From positions 186,001-250,000 of the forward strand of contig JAMPIV010022920.1 in assembly GCA_024509875.1 (NCBI GenBank): DNA of 64,000 nucleotides, given 5' to 3'. How positions within the stretch are numbered: position 1 is the stretch's first letter; the number at the start of each line of letters is the position of its first letter. Below, in pieces: positions 41,845 to 53,478 of the stretch. Under the pieces are notes generated by a model. That model did no database searches. It was not told the DNA's origin and worked only from the letters and a program-made list of their open reading frames with translations. Position numbers and translations under genes: made by a program. The stretch comes from Oreohelix idahoensis. Its lineage: Eukaryota > Mollusca > Gastropoda > Stylommatophora > Oreohelicidae.

Positions 41845-42146
41845 TCTTCTTCTTCTTCCTCGTTCGTCCTGAAAAGGATGTTGGTTGCGTTGTGTCTGTT
41901 TACAGCGAAGCTGCGATATCTGCGCCTTTCGGCAGACACATCCGACTTCCGCACGGCATTTTTTGGGACCGGGTTTGCCTTCCCTCTTCGATCCCTACTC
42001 TCTCAGCCAGACTGCAGTGATGCAGCCTGTTTCCAGGACCACCACGTGGAGGTGGAGTAGGGTCTTGGTCAGCTCTGGTTCGCTGACGCAAGCAGTCAAG
42101 CTATGGGTCGCTGACTGCATTCTCTGTTGCTGCGTCTTTGGGTCCC
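41845..42146 (-). repeat. SINE2 copy
   Basis: 302 bp with a 12-bp target duplication atacctgtatat (41833-41844 and 42147-42158), which overlaps the end of the Tigger-like element. On the minus strand it starts gggacccaaagacgcagc, passes gcgaaccagagctgacc and ends cttttcaggacgaacgagga with a (GAA)n tail. The head is not clearly a tRNA. Open frames across it have no conserved product. Confidence 0.85.
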
Positions 42147-42289
42147 ATACCTGTATATGATGTTCATACATCATAAATGATGTGTAGTTTCTGGGGGTCT
42201 CTTCTGAGATGAAGAAAGAATGGTCTACTTCTCCCTCAGGCATGTCGTACAAGGCAGCTCATATAAGGTTGAGCACGAGGCTTGCAGCC

Positions 42290-42910
42290 TCATCATGTAA
42301 AACAAATTGTTACAGAAACTACAGCTGTACTGGTGGCTCCATAAAAAGCGAAAAGGAAAATCATCATCATCATGTGACGTATTCTCTCCAGAACGTTGTC
42401 TCCATTACATCTGCTCTGAACGCATCATGATTCTGGGCAAGTCGACCTGCATCATCCAAAGACAAGTTCAGACTCTCTGTGATGTCCTGGATCCACCGTG
42501 GTCTAGGTTGTCTCCTTCCCCTTTTTTCCAGGGACCATGCCTTTCATCACTAATTTTTCCAGACTATTATGTCTTTTTATGTGACCGAAAAATTTCAGCT
42601 TCCTTATTGCGATGGTATTTAGGAGCCAATAATTTCCTCTACATTTAGTGAGTGCGGTACTTCTCTGTTGGTCTTTTTTTCTGTCCAGGGTATTCTCAAC
42701 ATCCTTATGTCTTCTTTTAATTTCTACTGCACAGTCGCCAGGGCTGTTGATGATTGATCCTAAGTATTTGAATTCATTAACACCTTCCAGTTCTTCGTTA
42801 TCAATTTCAATTTCTGGCTTGATCTTTACTTTGTCTGTTGTCAATACTTTGGTCTTCTTGGTGTTTAGGTATATATTCTGGGCCTCGCTGTGTTTTTTGG
42901 TATCATGATG
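42290..42910 (-). mobile_element. LINE D fragment, RT C-terminal region
   Basis: The minus strand encodes NTKKTKVLTTDKVKIKPE, GVNEFKYLGSIINSPGD, AIRKLKFFGHIKR and, past the frame end, a basic C-terminal stretch, as in RTE-like LINEs. It is distinct from A, B, C and F. The 3' end has a short ATG-repeat tail (42358-42374). A frame change is likely between 42480 and 42530. Confidence 0.72.
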
Positions 42911-43077
42911 ATACAGGGTGGTTATAAAGTCCTTGTGCAACTTTAAACTTTGCACACTATAAACAAAACATAAAAGCATAATTTATGAAGTTAAAAACTA
43001 TTGTCTACTCATCCATACAACACTCTCTGGATGAACTTCAGGTCAGGATCACAAATACAGTTTGCTAAGCTGCAACT

Positions 43078-43630
43078 GCAAGAACAGCTATTCTATGGAC
43101 CCCTGAAGAAAAGCGCTATGGACCTCTGAAGGGACCGAAAAGTGATGAATGCAGTCAGCGACCCATAGCTTGACTGCTTGCGTCAGCGAACCAGAGCTGA
43201 CCAAGACCCTACTCCACCTCCAAGTGGTGGTCCTGGAAACAGGCTACATCACTGCAGTCTGGCTGAGAGAGTAGGGATCGAAGAGGGAAGGCAAACCCGG
43301 TCCCAAAAAATGCCGTGCTGAAGTCGGATGTGTTGGCCGGAAGGCGCCAATATCGCAGCTTCGCTGTAAATGGACACACCACAACCAACGTCCTTTTCAG
43401 GACGAAGAAGGACCTCTGAAGGAAAGCGAAAGATAGGCCAACCAAAAAAAAAAAAAAAAACTTGGCGGAGAACTGTGGAGGCTGAGATGCAAAGAATGAA
43501 CCAGGGCACTGCATGAAGGATGGCCGGCGACCGAACAAAGTGGAAGCAGTTTGTTGCTGCCCTACAAGACGCCACCAGACGTGATGGCCACTGACAGTCG
43601 GTGGCTAAGGATCAAAGAAGAAAAAAAGAC
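43078..43630 (+). mobile_element. LINE C 3' fragment with nested SINE2
   Basis: Flanked by a 10-bp target duplication agctgcaact (43068-43077 and 43631-43640). The sequence (ctatggacccctgaagaaaa, then cggagaactgtggaggctga and tttgttgctgccctacaaga) matches the LINE C C-terminus and tail. A run of A interrupts the coding at about 43446-43462. Confidence 0.85.
43133..43409 (+). repeat. SINE2 copy inside LINE C
   Basis: 277 bp with a 13-bp target duplication ggacctctgaagg (43120-43132 and 43410-43422). Matches the copy at 41845-42146 in reverse along nearly its whole length; the 5' end is slightly shorter. Confidence 0.88.
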
Positions 43631-43748
43631 AGCTGCAACTTGACAATGTTTTCAACGAGTTGGACAATCAGATTGAACAACGTGTCACGAAAGATGGCAG
43701 TTATGTTGAAGTCTAAAACCATATTGTGCTAACATTTAATTTTATAAA

Positions 43749-44243
43749 AGATAAAAGTAACTCTATAGCAGATACTGCCGACCAACGGGCTGATCACCTG
43801 TTTGCCAGTCACTTCGATTACGGAAACAACAGCAAATGGGTTGATTTGCCGTTGCCCTAAAGACGCCATTAGGCGTGATGGGAAATAATGGCAAAGAAAA
43901 CCTATCTGCTGTTGCCCTAAGACGCCACTAGGCGTAATGGCCACTGACTGCTTTGACGGTCGGTGGCTAAGGACGGAAGAAGAAGAAGAAGATACTGCCG
44001 TACAGGATTGAAAGGTTAGAGACTTCACTATACTATGACCAGCTTTTATTTTATTTTTTTTAAGAATTGCGGGTGACCAGTTCTCGTCATCGCTGCCTTT
44101 GCCTTCCCTAACTCAAGAGCAGTGTCAGGTAGCCATTTACAACTGGATAGACTGGAGCGTGACACTAACCATGTTTCGATCAGGAACCCAGTAACTATGC
44201 GGCAAGAGAAAAGCACTCTAATCGCTTAGCCTATTGGACGCTT
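43749..44243 (-). repeat. SINE3 copy split by SINE1
   Basis: The minus strand head ggctaagcgattagagtgc is A-box-like and gggttcctgatcg a degraded B box. The body matches 24416-24669. It is broken at gatactgccg by SINE1 (43781-43990). Confidence 0.75.
43781..43990 (+). repeat. SINE1 copy inside SINE3
   Basis: 210 bp with a perfect 10-bp target duplication gatactgccg (43771-43780 and 43991-44000). It runs accaacgggctgatcacc to ggtggctaaggacggaag plus (AAG)n. It contains two tandem versions of the gttgccctaa-gacgcca-taggcgt-atgg module. Confidence 0.92.
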
Positions 44244-44715
44244 AAAATTTAATGTTTTTGTATGCCGCTTACAATGCACTTCTACCAGGTGTACAGCTGA
44301 GGTGTTTGGTTTTAAGGACCATTTTCATTGCACACAGATAACTCCATCAATGCTCCAATCTCCTCCCTTAGATCACACAAGGAGGATCTCAGCACAGTGC
44401 ACGAACTCCGTAGCACCAGCGAGCATACCAATGTGTGTATACAGGAATCACACGTTCTAAAAATTATTTTTGTGGTGGGTAGGTTTCTAAGTTTTAAATT
44501 TTGCCAGGGCAGTGGCCTTGTGGCCTACTCTTTACGATTTCCAACTGCCGTGGGATTTTTAACGTGCGCAACTTGCACTCGGGATCTCCTATTTTTTCGC
44601 TCTTATCCGATTTCACTACTCAGGAGATCCGGGGGGATTATGTTCCCTGTTCTGACAACAGAACCTGGTTTTAAAACTTTAAAAATTTGCACAAGCACTT
44701 TGTAACCACCCTGTA

Positions 44716-44865
44716 TTGTGGCGCTCAACAGGATTCATGGAGTAAAAAGAGTTAAGGAATGCCCTGGTCACACTTAATGTTAGAAGAAACCAGTTTGTAT
44801 ATTTACAAAAGAGTCTTCAATTCTAAACATACATCCTACAGACCGATCATGTTTGTTAGTGAATA
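44716..44865. other. No gene seen
   Basis: Short spacer between the mariner-like element and a hAT MITE. Confidence 0.4.
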
Positions 44866-44873
44866 CAGTTAGG

Positions 44874-45189
44874 CAGTGTTTCTTAACATTTTATAAGTAC
44901 CGCACCCCTTTACAGCACGTTATGAAGCCTCGTAGCCCTTTAAGCATCTTTAGAAACCTTCCATCCTATTTTCTTCTAGCTCAGGAAATATGTCAGAAAA
45001 GAGATAAAAGTTTGTTTTGAGAAAATGTTATTAACGAAATGTGACTTAAGTTCGGTATTTAAATTTTCGTTGTCACTGTTCCATTTTGTACTAATATATC
45101 TGAGTTTTGTGTATTATATAGTGTTCATGACGATTCGCTTTCTACAATATCTGCATGTCTCGCACTCCTAGAGGGTGGGTCTCACACTG
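44874..45189. mobile_element. hAT MITE
   Basis: 316 bp starting CAGTGTTTCTTAACA and ending, minus strand, CAGTGTGAGACCC. Flanks cagttagg (44866-44873) and cagtaagg (45190-45197) form an 8-bp duplication with one mismatch. No coding content. Confidence 0.75.
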
Positions 45190-45373
45190 CAGTAAGGTCT
45201 CAGGTAATTGTGGTCTTGATTTATGGCAACCTGCCAAAACGAATAAGTCAAAAGTTTTTAAGTTCAATTAAATTTCAGTTATTTTCAACAACTGCAGTGA
45301 TATGTGTTCGTTACTTACAAGCGAGGCAAACTAATTCGGACATGGTCTTGTTCACTGCTCTCTTGCATAGGGT

Positions 45374-45844
45374 AGGGATACCATGATATTAGTAAGAGAT
45401 ACCATAATATGGTAAGAGATACCATGATATTAGCAAGAGATATCATGATATTAGCAAGAGATACCATGATATTAGCAAGAGATATCATGATATTAGCAAG
45501 AGATACCATAATATGGTATTAGCAAGAGATACCATGATATTAGCAAAAGATACCATAATATGTTAGCAAGAGATATCATGATATTAGCAAGAGATACCAT
45601 GATATCAGCAAGAGATACCATGATATGATATAAGCAAGAGATACCATGATATCAGCAAGAGATACCATGATATGATATTAGCAAGAGATACCATATCAGC
45701 AAGAGATACCATGATATTAGCAAGGATACCATGATATTAGCAAGAGATACCATATCAGCAAGAGATACCATGATATTAGCAAGAGATACCACGATATAAT
45801 AATAGCAAGAGATACCATGATATTAGCAAGAAATACCATGATAT
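45374..45844. repeat. 21-bp minisatellite, first array
   Basis: About 20 units of agcaagagataccatgatat t, with shortened and variant units. Since 21 is a multiple of three, all six frames stay open over long stretches, which creates spurious repeat peptides. Confidence 0.9.
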
Positions 45845-48800
45845 GTGTCACATATATATATGTAAATAGTGCAGCAGTGACCGTCCCCCCCCCCCCCCCC
45901 CCCATCTAAGGTTTATGTTTTTTGCTACGCGAAAGCCACGAAATCCACTGACTGTAGACTCACTTTTGAAGCCACGCCTATTTTCTGTTGACATGTACTG
46001 CCAAGGTTTACCTTCGTTCGGACAGGCAAAATAAGTCAACAAGAGCCATGATTCGCTATCGCAATTATCACGCGAGCCGATTTAGCAATTAAGCATGGTT
46101 GAACAGACCAGAGTGCGCGGCTGATGTAATCGTTCTTTGATCAGGGAAAACGCGAGCAGGAGGCCAGCCGCTAACGGTTTGTTTGTTTGAAGAATCAAGG
46201 GCGATAAGACTAAAGACGTACCTTGTATGGTTATATTTTTCAGATGGACGTAACTTACGTAGTTGATATTCGGCAGGCGGAGATAATCAAAGACAAGCCA
46301 GATGTTGTCGGTCGGCATAGGTGAACAGAAACCTTTAATTCGGGAATCGAACCGTAGATTTGCCCTGACATGGCCGTAGGTGCGAATTTTCGCACTAAGG
46401 AGTGAAAGAACAGCATTTATGGATATATACCTCATCTCCCCAAAGTAATTATCTAGTCGCTTCAGGATTTTTGAGATATCTAGCTCGTTATACTAAAGCC
46501 ATTGTATAAAGTGGATTTTAGATTTCGTGGAGATTGGTTCATATTTCTGATTTGCGGTAATATATATACTAGCATTCAAGTGATTCTGTGTGTTAACTTC
46601 ATCATTATAATTCACTGGGATTTTTCTAAGTGCTAATACTAGCGTAATTAAATAACTCATAGCTAAATTTTTCCAGTGTAAAGTAGAGATAAACTTACTC
46701 CTAATCCATTATGTGTAACTGTATAAGTGACTAGTGTAATATCATGTGGCGAAACAAATAGCTAGTAATGACAAGCGATATTTGTAAAGTAGTCATAATA
46801 AAATTATCACTGATATTGTGCGCTGAGAGTTTACCGAGGCAGGAAGGGGAAAAAGGCACATACCTTAAAATCCAAACCCGTAACCGGTGAGCGCAGCGTG
46901 GTAAGATAGGCTAAGATATGTGTGCTTTTAATTTAATTAAATGACGGAGTGGATAAGAGATCTTATTTTTGCGCATGAAAGGATAGGTTATTGATATTGT
47001 GATTATATGTTTTGTTTCTCCCTAATTTTAGTACGGATCGCAAACCAGCTAACAGCGGTCGAGTTAGCACCAGTAAACACTTATTATTATTATTCGGGTT
47101 AGTGATGTTGACCTGCTCGGTCCTCTTGTTGTCATACAGAGAGAGTCTAAGCATATGAACAATAATAGCTAATTTTAACTGGACAACCAAATACCCAGAT
47201 TTTTTTCAATCTAATTTTTATCAGCCCGCAGTGGCCAAAGATCTAACCATAACATATTTTTTCTGACTACTGACAATTGTGGTTCCCAGTGGATTTATCC
47301 CGGAGAATACATTGTTTCAGGATCGGCATCAACACCAGAGAGAAAAGTCGATAGGAGATACTGTCAACATCGTCCATTTTTTACTAACAGTTTACCAACC
47401 ATATGTTGCCTTAACCAGTGGAAGTACTGTGTATTGTCTACTGTTACCATTAGATCGCGGATTATAATTTTGCTACATGAAATACCTGATGTGACAGTAT
47501 CATATTCAATAAGCATTACCAAAGTAAGCGTTCCCCCTTTGGGAAATTAACAATTCGTGGAGGAACTGTGGCTTATTTTTCGGAGAAGCACTACCCTGGA
47601 TTATGATAGATCTGTCAACTGATGTGTATGTTCAATAAGTTGGTGAGCAACTAATAGGTAAGCGAGATTGAAATGTGGCCTCAGATTTTGACAGAGTGAG
47701 AGAAAGCGGAGTGAATATTTCTTCTTTTGTATAATCATTGAACTCACTTCTAATTTTGTTTGCTAATACTGTTATTTTTTTTACAGGATAGCTTAACTAG
47801 GAACTTTGTTCTTTACTGTATTGTCTATTACTATACCCTAGCGTGAATCTTTGACCTTGTAGCGAAATCTGTAAAATAATCGCTAAATTCAGTAAGATTT
47901 TAATCCTATAATAATAAATAAACCCGCCCTTGGGTGTTCGCCGAAAGTCGTCTCTACGCCAGTAGAACGCTGCCTTTTGTGCAGAGGAAATGCTTAAAAA
48001 ATTGATCCCGCCGTAAAAAATCTAACCCGCTTTCCTAGTTTCGGTTTTGAGACTTATAATTAACGATCTGCCAGAACTGTGACACCAACCTACCGTCTGA
48101 ATTAACGTACGATTTTAACTTTAACGCTCAAATTAGTAGTAATTCGGACATTTTCCAGTATAAAGAACGAAACGATAGTAATAATTAACGCAAATACTAC
48201 CAACGCTTGGCAAAAACCCCTCTTCGTGCTGCACGCGGGACTAATACTATAACCTCTCTGCTGGACAAGCCAGAATACATAAACACACAGACAGTGTTCA
48301 ATTCTCGCCGAGTAGTGTATTTCTGACGTAACACAAACTAGCTGGTTTATTTGAATGAAAAAATGATAGAAAAGGAGGGGGAAAGATGGCCGACTTTTGG
48401 AAAAGTTGAAATTGACTATTAACAGTGACAAAACTGAAAATATAAACGACAAATAATATAGCCATAAAAATCATATATAAAGATAGCTTAGGGTCCCCTG
48501 AGCAGTAATATATTTTAATATATATGGTAGTCTAATTATTAGCCAAGTTATTGAAATAATACTATATGTCTACGAACACTAAGATGGACGGACTGTTGTT
48601 TTTGCTCATTTATCCATAACGTTAGTGGGGACGCCAGTTTAAAAAGAGGCATTAGATTGATTCAAATCCGATTGGATGGTAGAAGAGTATAGGAAGGAGG
48701 ATATTGGTTAGGCAAAAAAGCTAAATATATTTTGAAGACTCACTCCTAGAAGTTTGAAGTTTTGTTTTTTTAAATTTTGAATTGAAAAGCTAGACCCTCG

Positions 48801-50776
48801 CTGATTGGGCCGGTCTGTTAATATTGGCAAAAGCTTTCAAAGGCTTGTCGCCAGTTGATACAGAAAGTTTTGAAAGCAAGCTGCATTGAGAACAGCAGTG
48901 CTAAGAGTGAAATAATAATTCTTGGCAGTCTGGACTGGGACAAAGCTAAACTTACCTTAATGCTAATGCCAGTCAACGTATGTTTGTGATATTTCTTTGA
49001 ATTGTGGTAAGAACGAATTTATTGATCTTATTATTACAACCAAATTTGGTGTATGAGATACTGCTTGTTTGGGAAGGCGTTACGACTAAGTACAGAGGTC
49101 CCCAGCAGACTTAGGCAGGGCCTGTGGTGTTGCACACAAGCAGTAAACATTGACATGAGTTGTATAACTTAAAATGATTTCCACAGTTACCAGTGGGAAG
49201 GTTGACCCACATTATTCTATGGGAGAGAATCATTGTTGCAGTGTCAGAGGCGTTGTAGCCATTAGGGAAAAGAACAGGAGCACTGGTATGAGTTATCTCA
49301 GAGGAAAATGGTTGAAATGGGGTGGTCAGAGAGATATGACCCTTTTCTTTTATTGAATTATGCCATGTATTGATTGTGGAATAATATTGTAGATATGTTG
49401 TACAGAATCATAACCTTGTTTCAGGGTTTTTTGTTCTGGTGCTACGGTAGTACCAGAACCCTGGTGAATTTACTTAAGAGAGAGAGAGAGAAAGTGAAAC
49501 TTTACTGGACCAAGCGGTCTACTATACTATACTACACCAGGGACTGTGGCAGTCTGGTCATTCGAGTGAACAAAGGAATTGTCAGCATCATACTACTATC
49601 TACATCAAGATAAGTGCCTATGTGTCGGCACTCAAAAGTTTATCCACTGACTTTATTAAAAAGAACATAAAACATTTGATTATCCAATAAATATTCCATA
49701 AGAGATTAAAATAAAGAGAGGGGATGATGAAAACACCCCACCCCAACCATTAGTTACCAGTGTTACTTAGTTTAGAGAAATACCTAAATATAATTAGATT
49801 AATAGTCCTTTGTATGGACAGAAGATCCATTGTGTTATCAACCTTTATGTAAATAAAACCAAAAATTCATTTGTTGTTGGTCCTGACTCAGAAAATTCCG
49901 AATCAAGGCATAATAAATTGTAATATAGACTGTTACATAATTTTCAGCCACAGACTTCTATAAGTTGTATAATAGAGTGTTAGTTTGTTTGTGGTTGTGG
50001 TATTGACCCTGTCCTATATCTATATGTGTTAAAATTTAAATGTATTTGTAGTAATACTTACACTACATTACACACTTGCAAAACCCTAGACATTATACGT
50101 AGCTATCATACATACTAGTCAAGAATAGGTCTGATTGAGGTCATAAGGTGGTAGCAGAAAGGTACTCTGATAACTCAACCCAAAATTTGTTATAATCAGG
50201 GACCTTCACAGCTGACCTCATTCAGTACACTAGAAATATTGAATGATAACATCTGTAACACCAAAATCCACCACAGACCTTTTGAGGTTCTTAACTTCTG
50301 GCGGGATCTTGTCTCAACAGAGGGGAGGGCACTTATTGAGGGTATTTTTTTCTAAACTCTGTAACCTATGATTTTATTGATTTATATATGTTGGATGTTG
50401 TAAACAGTTTATATGATAATAAACTTAACAAAACTTAATTACTTGCGTTGGTTAGCTCAGCCCAAACCCATATTCCATTTACCATAGTTTTCACGTTTGT
50501 GCGTCTTGTTGTCACATGACGGAGTGTGTGTGTGTGTAGTTAAAAGTATATGTTTTTGTGTACTGAGAGTAGTGCTGTCTGCTGTCTGTGAATAAATTAC
50601 AGTCGTAAAGATAGGCTGGACTAGAGTATCTTCTCAATCCAATGACAGACTCTACCCTTAAACTATTCACTCGTGAACTCTATTTCTCATACTTAATTCT
50701 CACTGAGTCACCACTTTTCCCAGTCTATCCAGAAGGACCAAATCTATATCTACTACCTATCAAATTTACGACAATA
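45845..50776. other. About 5 kb with no gene I can support
   Basis: AT-rich, low-complexity sequence without recognisable transposon proteins or splice-bounded conserved peptides. It contains a run of 19 C (45885-45903), a short GA repeat near 49480 and a TG repeat near 50524. Open frames at 46082-46435, 47279-47467, 48102-48452, 49174-49356 and 49374-49613 have no known motif. It is probably intron or intergenic DNA. Confidence 0.5.
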
Positions 50777-51037
50777 TGATATTAGCAAGAGATACCATGA
50801 TATCAGCAAGAGATACCATAATATTAGCAAGAGACACCATGATATCAGCAAGAGATACCATGATATCAGCAAGAGATACCATAATATCAGCAAGAGACAC
50901 CATGATATCAGCAAGAGACACCATGATATCAGCAAGAGATACCATAATATTAGCAAGAGATACCATGATATCAGCAAGAGATACCATGATATTAGCCAGA
51001 GATATAATATTAGCCAGAGATACCATGATATTAGCTA
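50777..51037. repeat. 21-bp minisatellite, second array
   Basis: About 12 units of the same agcaagagataccatgatat unit as 45374-45844, in the same orientation, more regular than the first array. Confidence 0.9.
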
Positions 51038-51624
51038 TTTTTTTTAGATTGAATTATTTGTAAATTTTACAATTTACTGTATTTTACTACATTGTCATTA
51101 TTAATAAGCTGTGACGGAATTGTTGGGTCGATCTCTTCTCCTCTCCAGCAGTAGTCAGTTACATTTGTTGTGAGTACTGATTACAAGAGACTTCTGTGGT
51201 CGGCACATTTCTTTCTCTGCTATCAAGCAGATAATAGCTATTTGTAATATAACATGACACTTTAGAACACTGTGAAAATTCACCTCGCGCCAAGAAGACA
51301 ACCAGACCTTGCCAGAGTAAAGACTAAAATCAGCTTTCATCTATCAGACCAGACCTTGTTTGAGCATATTGAGGACTTGGAGCCCAGGAAAACGCTACCA
51401 TTTTAACACGGAAAACCGGAATCTGAGGAAACTGTAACATAGTCAAAGTGGGAACTTATTGCTAAAATAACAACACCCCAGACCACGTGTAAGAGGTATC
51501 ATCAAGCTGCCTTATACTATTTCTCTGAGCCAGCAGTCTGTGAGCCTAAAGAATGGCGTAAGTTGTACATTTATAATTCTATATTTTGCATTATTAACAC
51601 GTGAAATAATATGTTTATATTGAC
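51038..51624. other. No gene or named repeat seen
   Basis: AT-rich spacer up to the LINE B target duplication. Confidence 0.4.
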
Positions 51625-51717
51625 TTACTTAGTCGTTCCCCTTCTACCGTGAGGTGTAGAGGTTTAGAAGAGAGAGCGCCAGACTATCCTATCAGCTGTC
51701 TTCCTCCTGGCCTGGTT

Positions 51718-52053
51718 CTATTCTAGTCCTCGGTCCTTTAAAGATTGTCTGATGTTGTCCTCCCAGCGGACTCTGGGTCGTCCGGGGGGTCTGGATCCCT
51801 GGCTCTTTGTTTCCCATGCTTGTCGTGGTAGCCGATCTTCTCCCATTCTGCGGACATGGCCAAACCATCTTAGTTGGGACTGTTCTACTTGGGTCTGCAG
51901 GGGGTGGGATTTTAGGCCTTGACGTATCGTCTGGTTGCGGACCATGTCTCTTCTTGTTACTTCAACCACCTTCCTCAGATACCTCATTTCTGAGGTTTGG
52001 ATCTGGCTTTTATGGGTTGTAGTCATTGCCCATGACTCGCATCCATATGTCAA
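51718..52053 (-). pseudogene. LINE B C-terminal domain
   Basis: The frame encodes YGCESWAMTTTHK, EMRYLRKVVEVTRRDMVRNQ, LRWFGHVRRMGEDRLPRQAW and RPPGRPRVRWEDNIRQSLKD. This basic region follows the RT thumb in RTE-like LINEs. It is out of frame with the RT piece upstream (52050-53201). The DNA encoding EDNIRQSL is the source of the 25-bp array at 23247. Confidence 0.85.
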
Positions 52054-53201
52054 GACTGGGACTTAGGTGGTGCCATCTTCGTTTTCTTACCAACCTCTCT
52101 CTTGCTGAGGAATCCTCGATTTATGGCCTGAAACAGTCTCCCAGCTGCTGCTTTTCGAGTGGCCAACTCTTCTTTGATGCCTCCCTTTCGGTCTATAATA
52201 GCTCCGAGATATTTAAAGTGGTCGAACTGCTCCAGGACCTGTTCTCCCAGCTTAATCTGATGTCTTCTTTCTTCTCGTGATATCACCATGGATTTTGTTT
52301 TAGAGCTGCTTATGACCATCCCTCTCTTCTCCAGCTCTTCCTTCCAGACTTGCAGGTTGGATTGGAGATGTGCCTCTGATTTAGCAATCAGGGCAACATC
52401 ATCAGCAAATGCCAGCTCTGAAATACATACCTGTCTCATCTTCCAGTACCCCCCTGAATACTTTCTTGTTCTCTCCTTACATGACTTGATAACATCGTCC
52501 ATGAGGAGTATGAAAAGATAAGGTGATAGGATATCACCTTGTCTTACACCAGTAGTGGTCCTGAACTCTTCTGACTTATGGTTTGCTGTCCTCACATAGT
52601 TTCTGCAAGACTTGTAGAAGCTCTGTATAGCATGAATCAGAGGTGCTGGAATGTTCTTCCTTGCCAAACAGTCCCAAAGTTTGCTCCAGGGGACCCTGTC
52701 AAATGCCTTTTCCAGATCTATGAAACAAAGATGGATCTCACTCTTATACGCAAGGGCCTTTTCACTCAGCTGTCCGAGTGTGAAGATTAGGTCTTGAGTA
52801 CTTCGGTTTGCTCGGAATCCGCACTGGACCTCATCCAATTGTGGCTCAGCTAGGCGTCGGAGTCTCTGCTCTAGGATTCTAGAGTAGATTTTACCAGGGA
52901 CACTGAGAAGGGATATGCCTCTATGGTTTCCACATTGTCGATTGTCACCCTTTTTGAAAATTGGTGTTATGATGGCAATCTCCCAGACATTTGGTATGGT
53001 CTTGTTGCACCACGCTGCCTGTAGTACCCTTAAGAGTAATAGGTTGCCTGATGCTCCCATGTACTTAACCATTTCTGGTGTTATACCATCATGCCCTGCT
53101 GCTTTGCCCATCTTGATTTTCTCCAGTGCTGCCTTCAGTTCTTCCATCTTTATGTCATCTTCATCACCATTTGTTTCCTCTTCTGTACTAGTGGTTATCA
53201 T
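52050..53201 (-). pseudogene. LINE B reverse transcriptase
   Basis: A 383-codon open frame with all RT core motifs: KIKMGKAAGHDGITPE, FKKGDNRQCGNHRGISLLS, DEVQCGFRANRSTQDLIFTL, LCFIDLEKAFDRVPWSKLWD, TTGVRQGDILSPYLFILLMD and ELAFADDVALIAKS (FADD catalytic pair). It continues through SSSKTKSMVIS and KYLGAIIDRKGG into the thumb, then ends after a frame change near 52060. It performs target-primed reverse transcription of the LINE RNA in the nucleus. Confidence 0.9.
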
Positions 53202-53280
53202 TTCTGATGCTTGACCTTGCTCACCATCAAGGAGTTCTGAGAAATATTCTTTCCATTACTTCCTTTGGGGCAGTAAGCAA

Positions 53281-53478
53281 TTAGCCTTGCTTGTCCTTTA
53301 TCAATTTGAGAGGGCATTGTTTTTCCTTCCTCATGTTCTTTAGGGTCTTATAGAACAATTTCTGGTTTTCTTGTGCATCTTTTTCTAGCTTTTCTCCAAA
53401 TTCTCCCCAGGACTTCTGTTTTGCTGCTAGCACCTTGTTCTTTGCTTCTGTTCTGAGTATCACATATTCTCTAACCAA
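53281..53478 (-). pseudogene. LINE B linker between endonuclease and RT
   Basis: 65 codons rich in Lys and Glu (EAKNKVLAAKQKSWGEFGEK, KTLKNMRKEKQCPLKLIKDK). The region is conserved in position in the copy at 10607-11130. It is in a different frame from both neighbours, so further single-base changes lie near 53470 and 53270. Confidence 0.7.

Larger units (their letters stand above)
42914..44713 (+). mobile_element. Mariner-like non-autonomous element with nested insertions
   Basis: The left end CAGGGTGGTTATAAAGTCCT and right end, minus strand, CAGGGTGGTTACAAAGTGCT are inverted repeats flanked by TA (42912-42913, 44714-44715). Before and after the LINE C insertion the plus strand retains pieces like a transposase C-terminus (SLDELQVRI, and QLQLDNVFNELDNQIEQRV), so it derives from an autonomous parent. 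It holds LINE C (43078-43630) with SINE2 inside, and SINE3 with SINE1 inside. Confidence 0.8.

Noticed and set aside
49174..49613. Short plus-strand frames at 49174-49356 and 49374-49613
   Set aside because: No recognisable motif, no convincing splice sites and composition like the surrounding AT-rich DNA.
50753..51063. Repeat peptides such as ARDTMIS and DIMVSLA in several frames
   Set aside because: Produced by a 21-bp tandem repeat that stays open in all frames; no start context or neighbouring coding signal.
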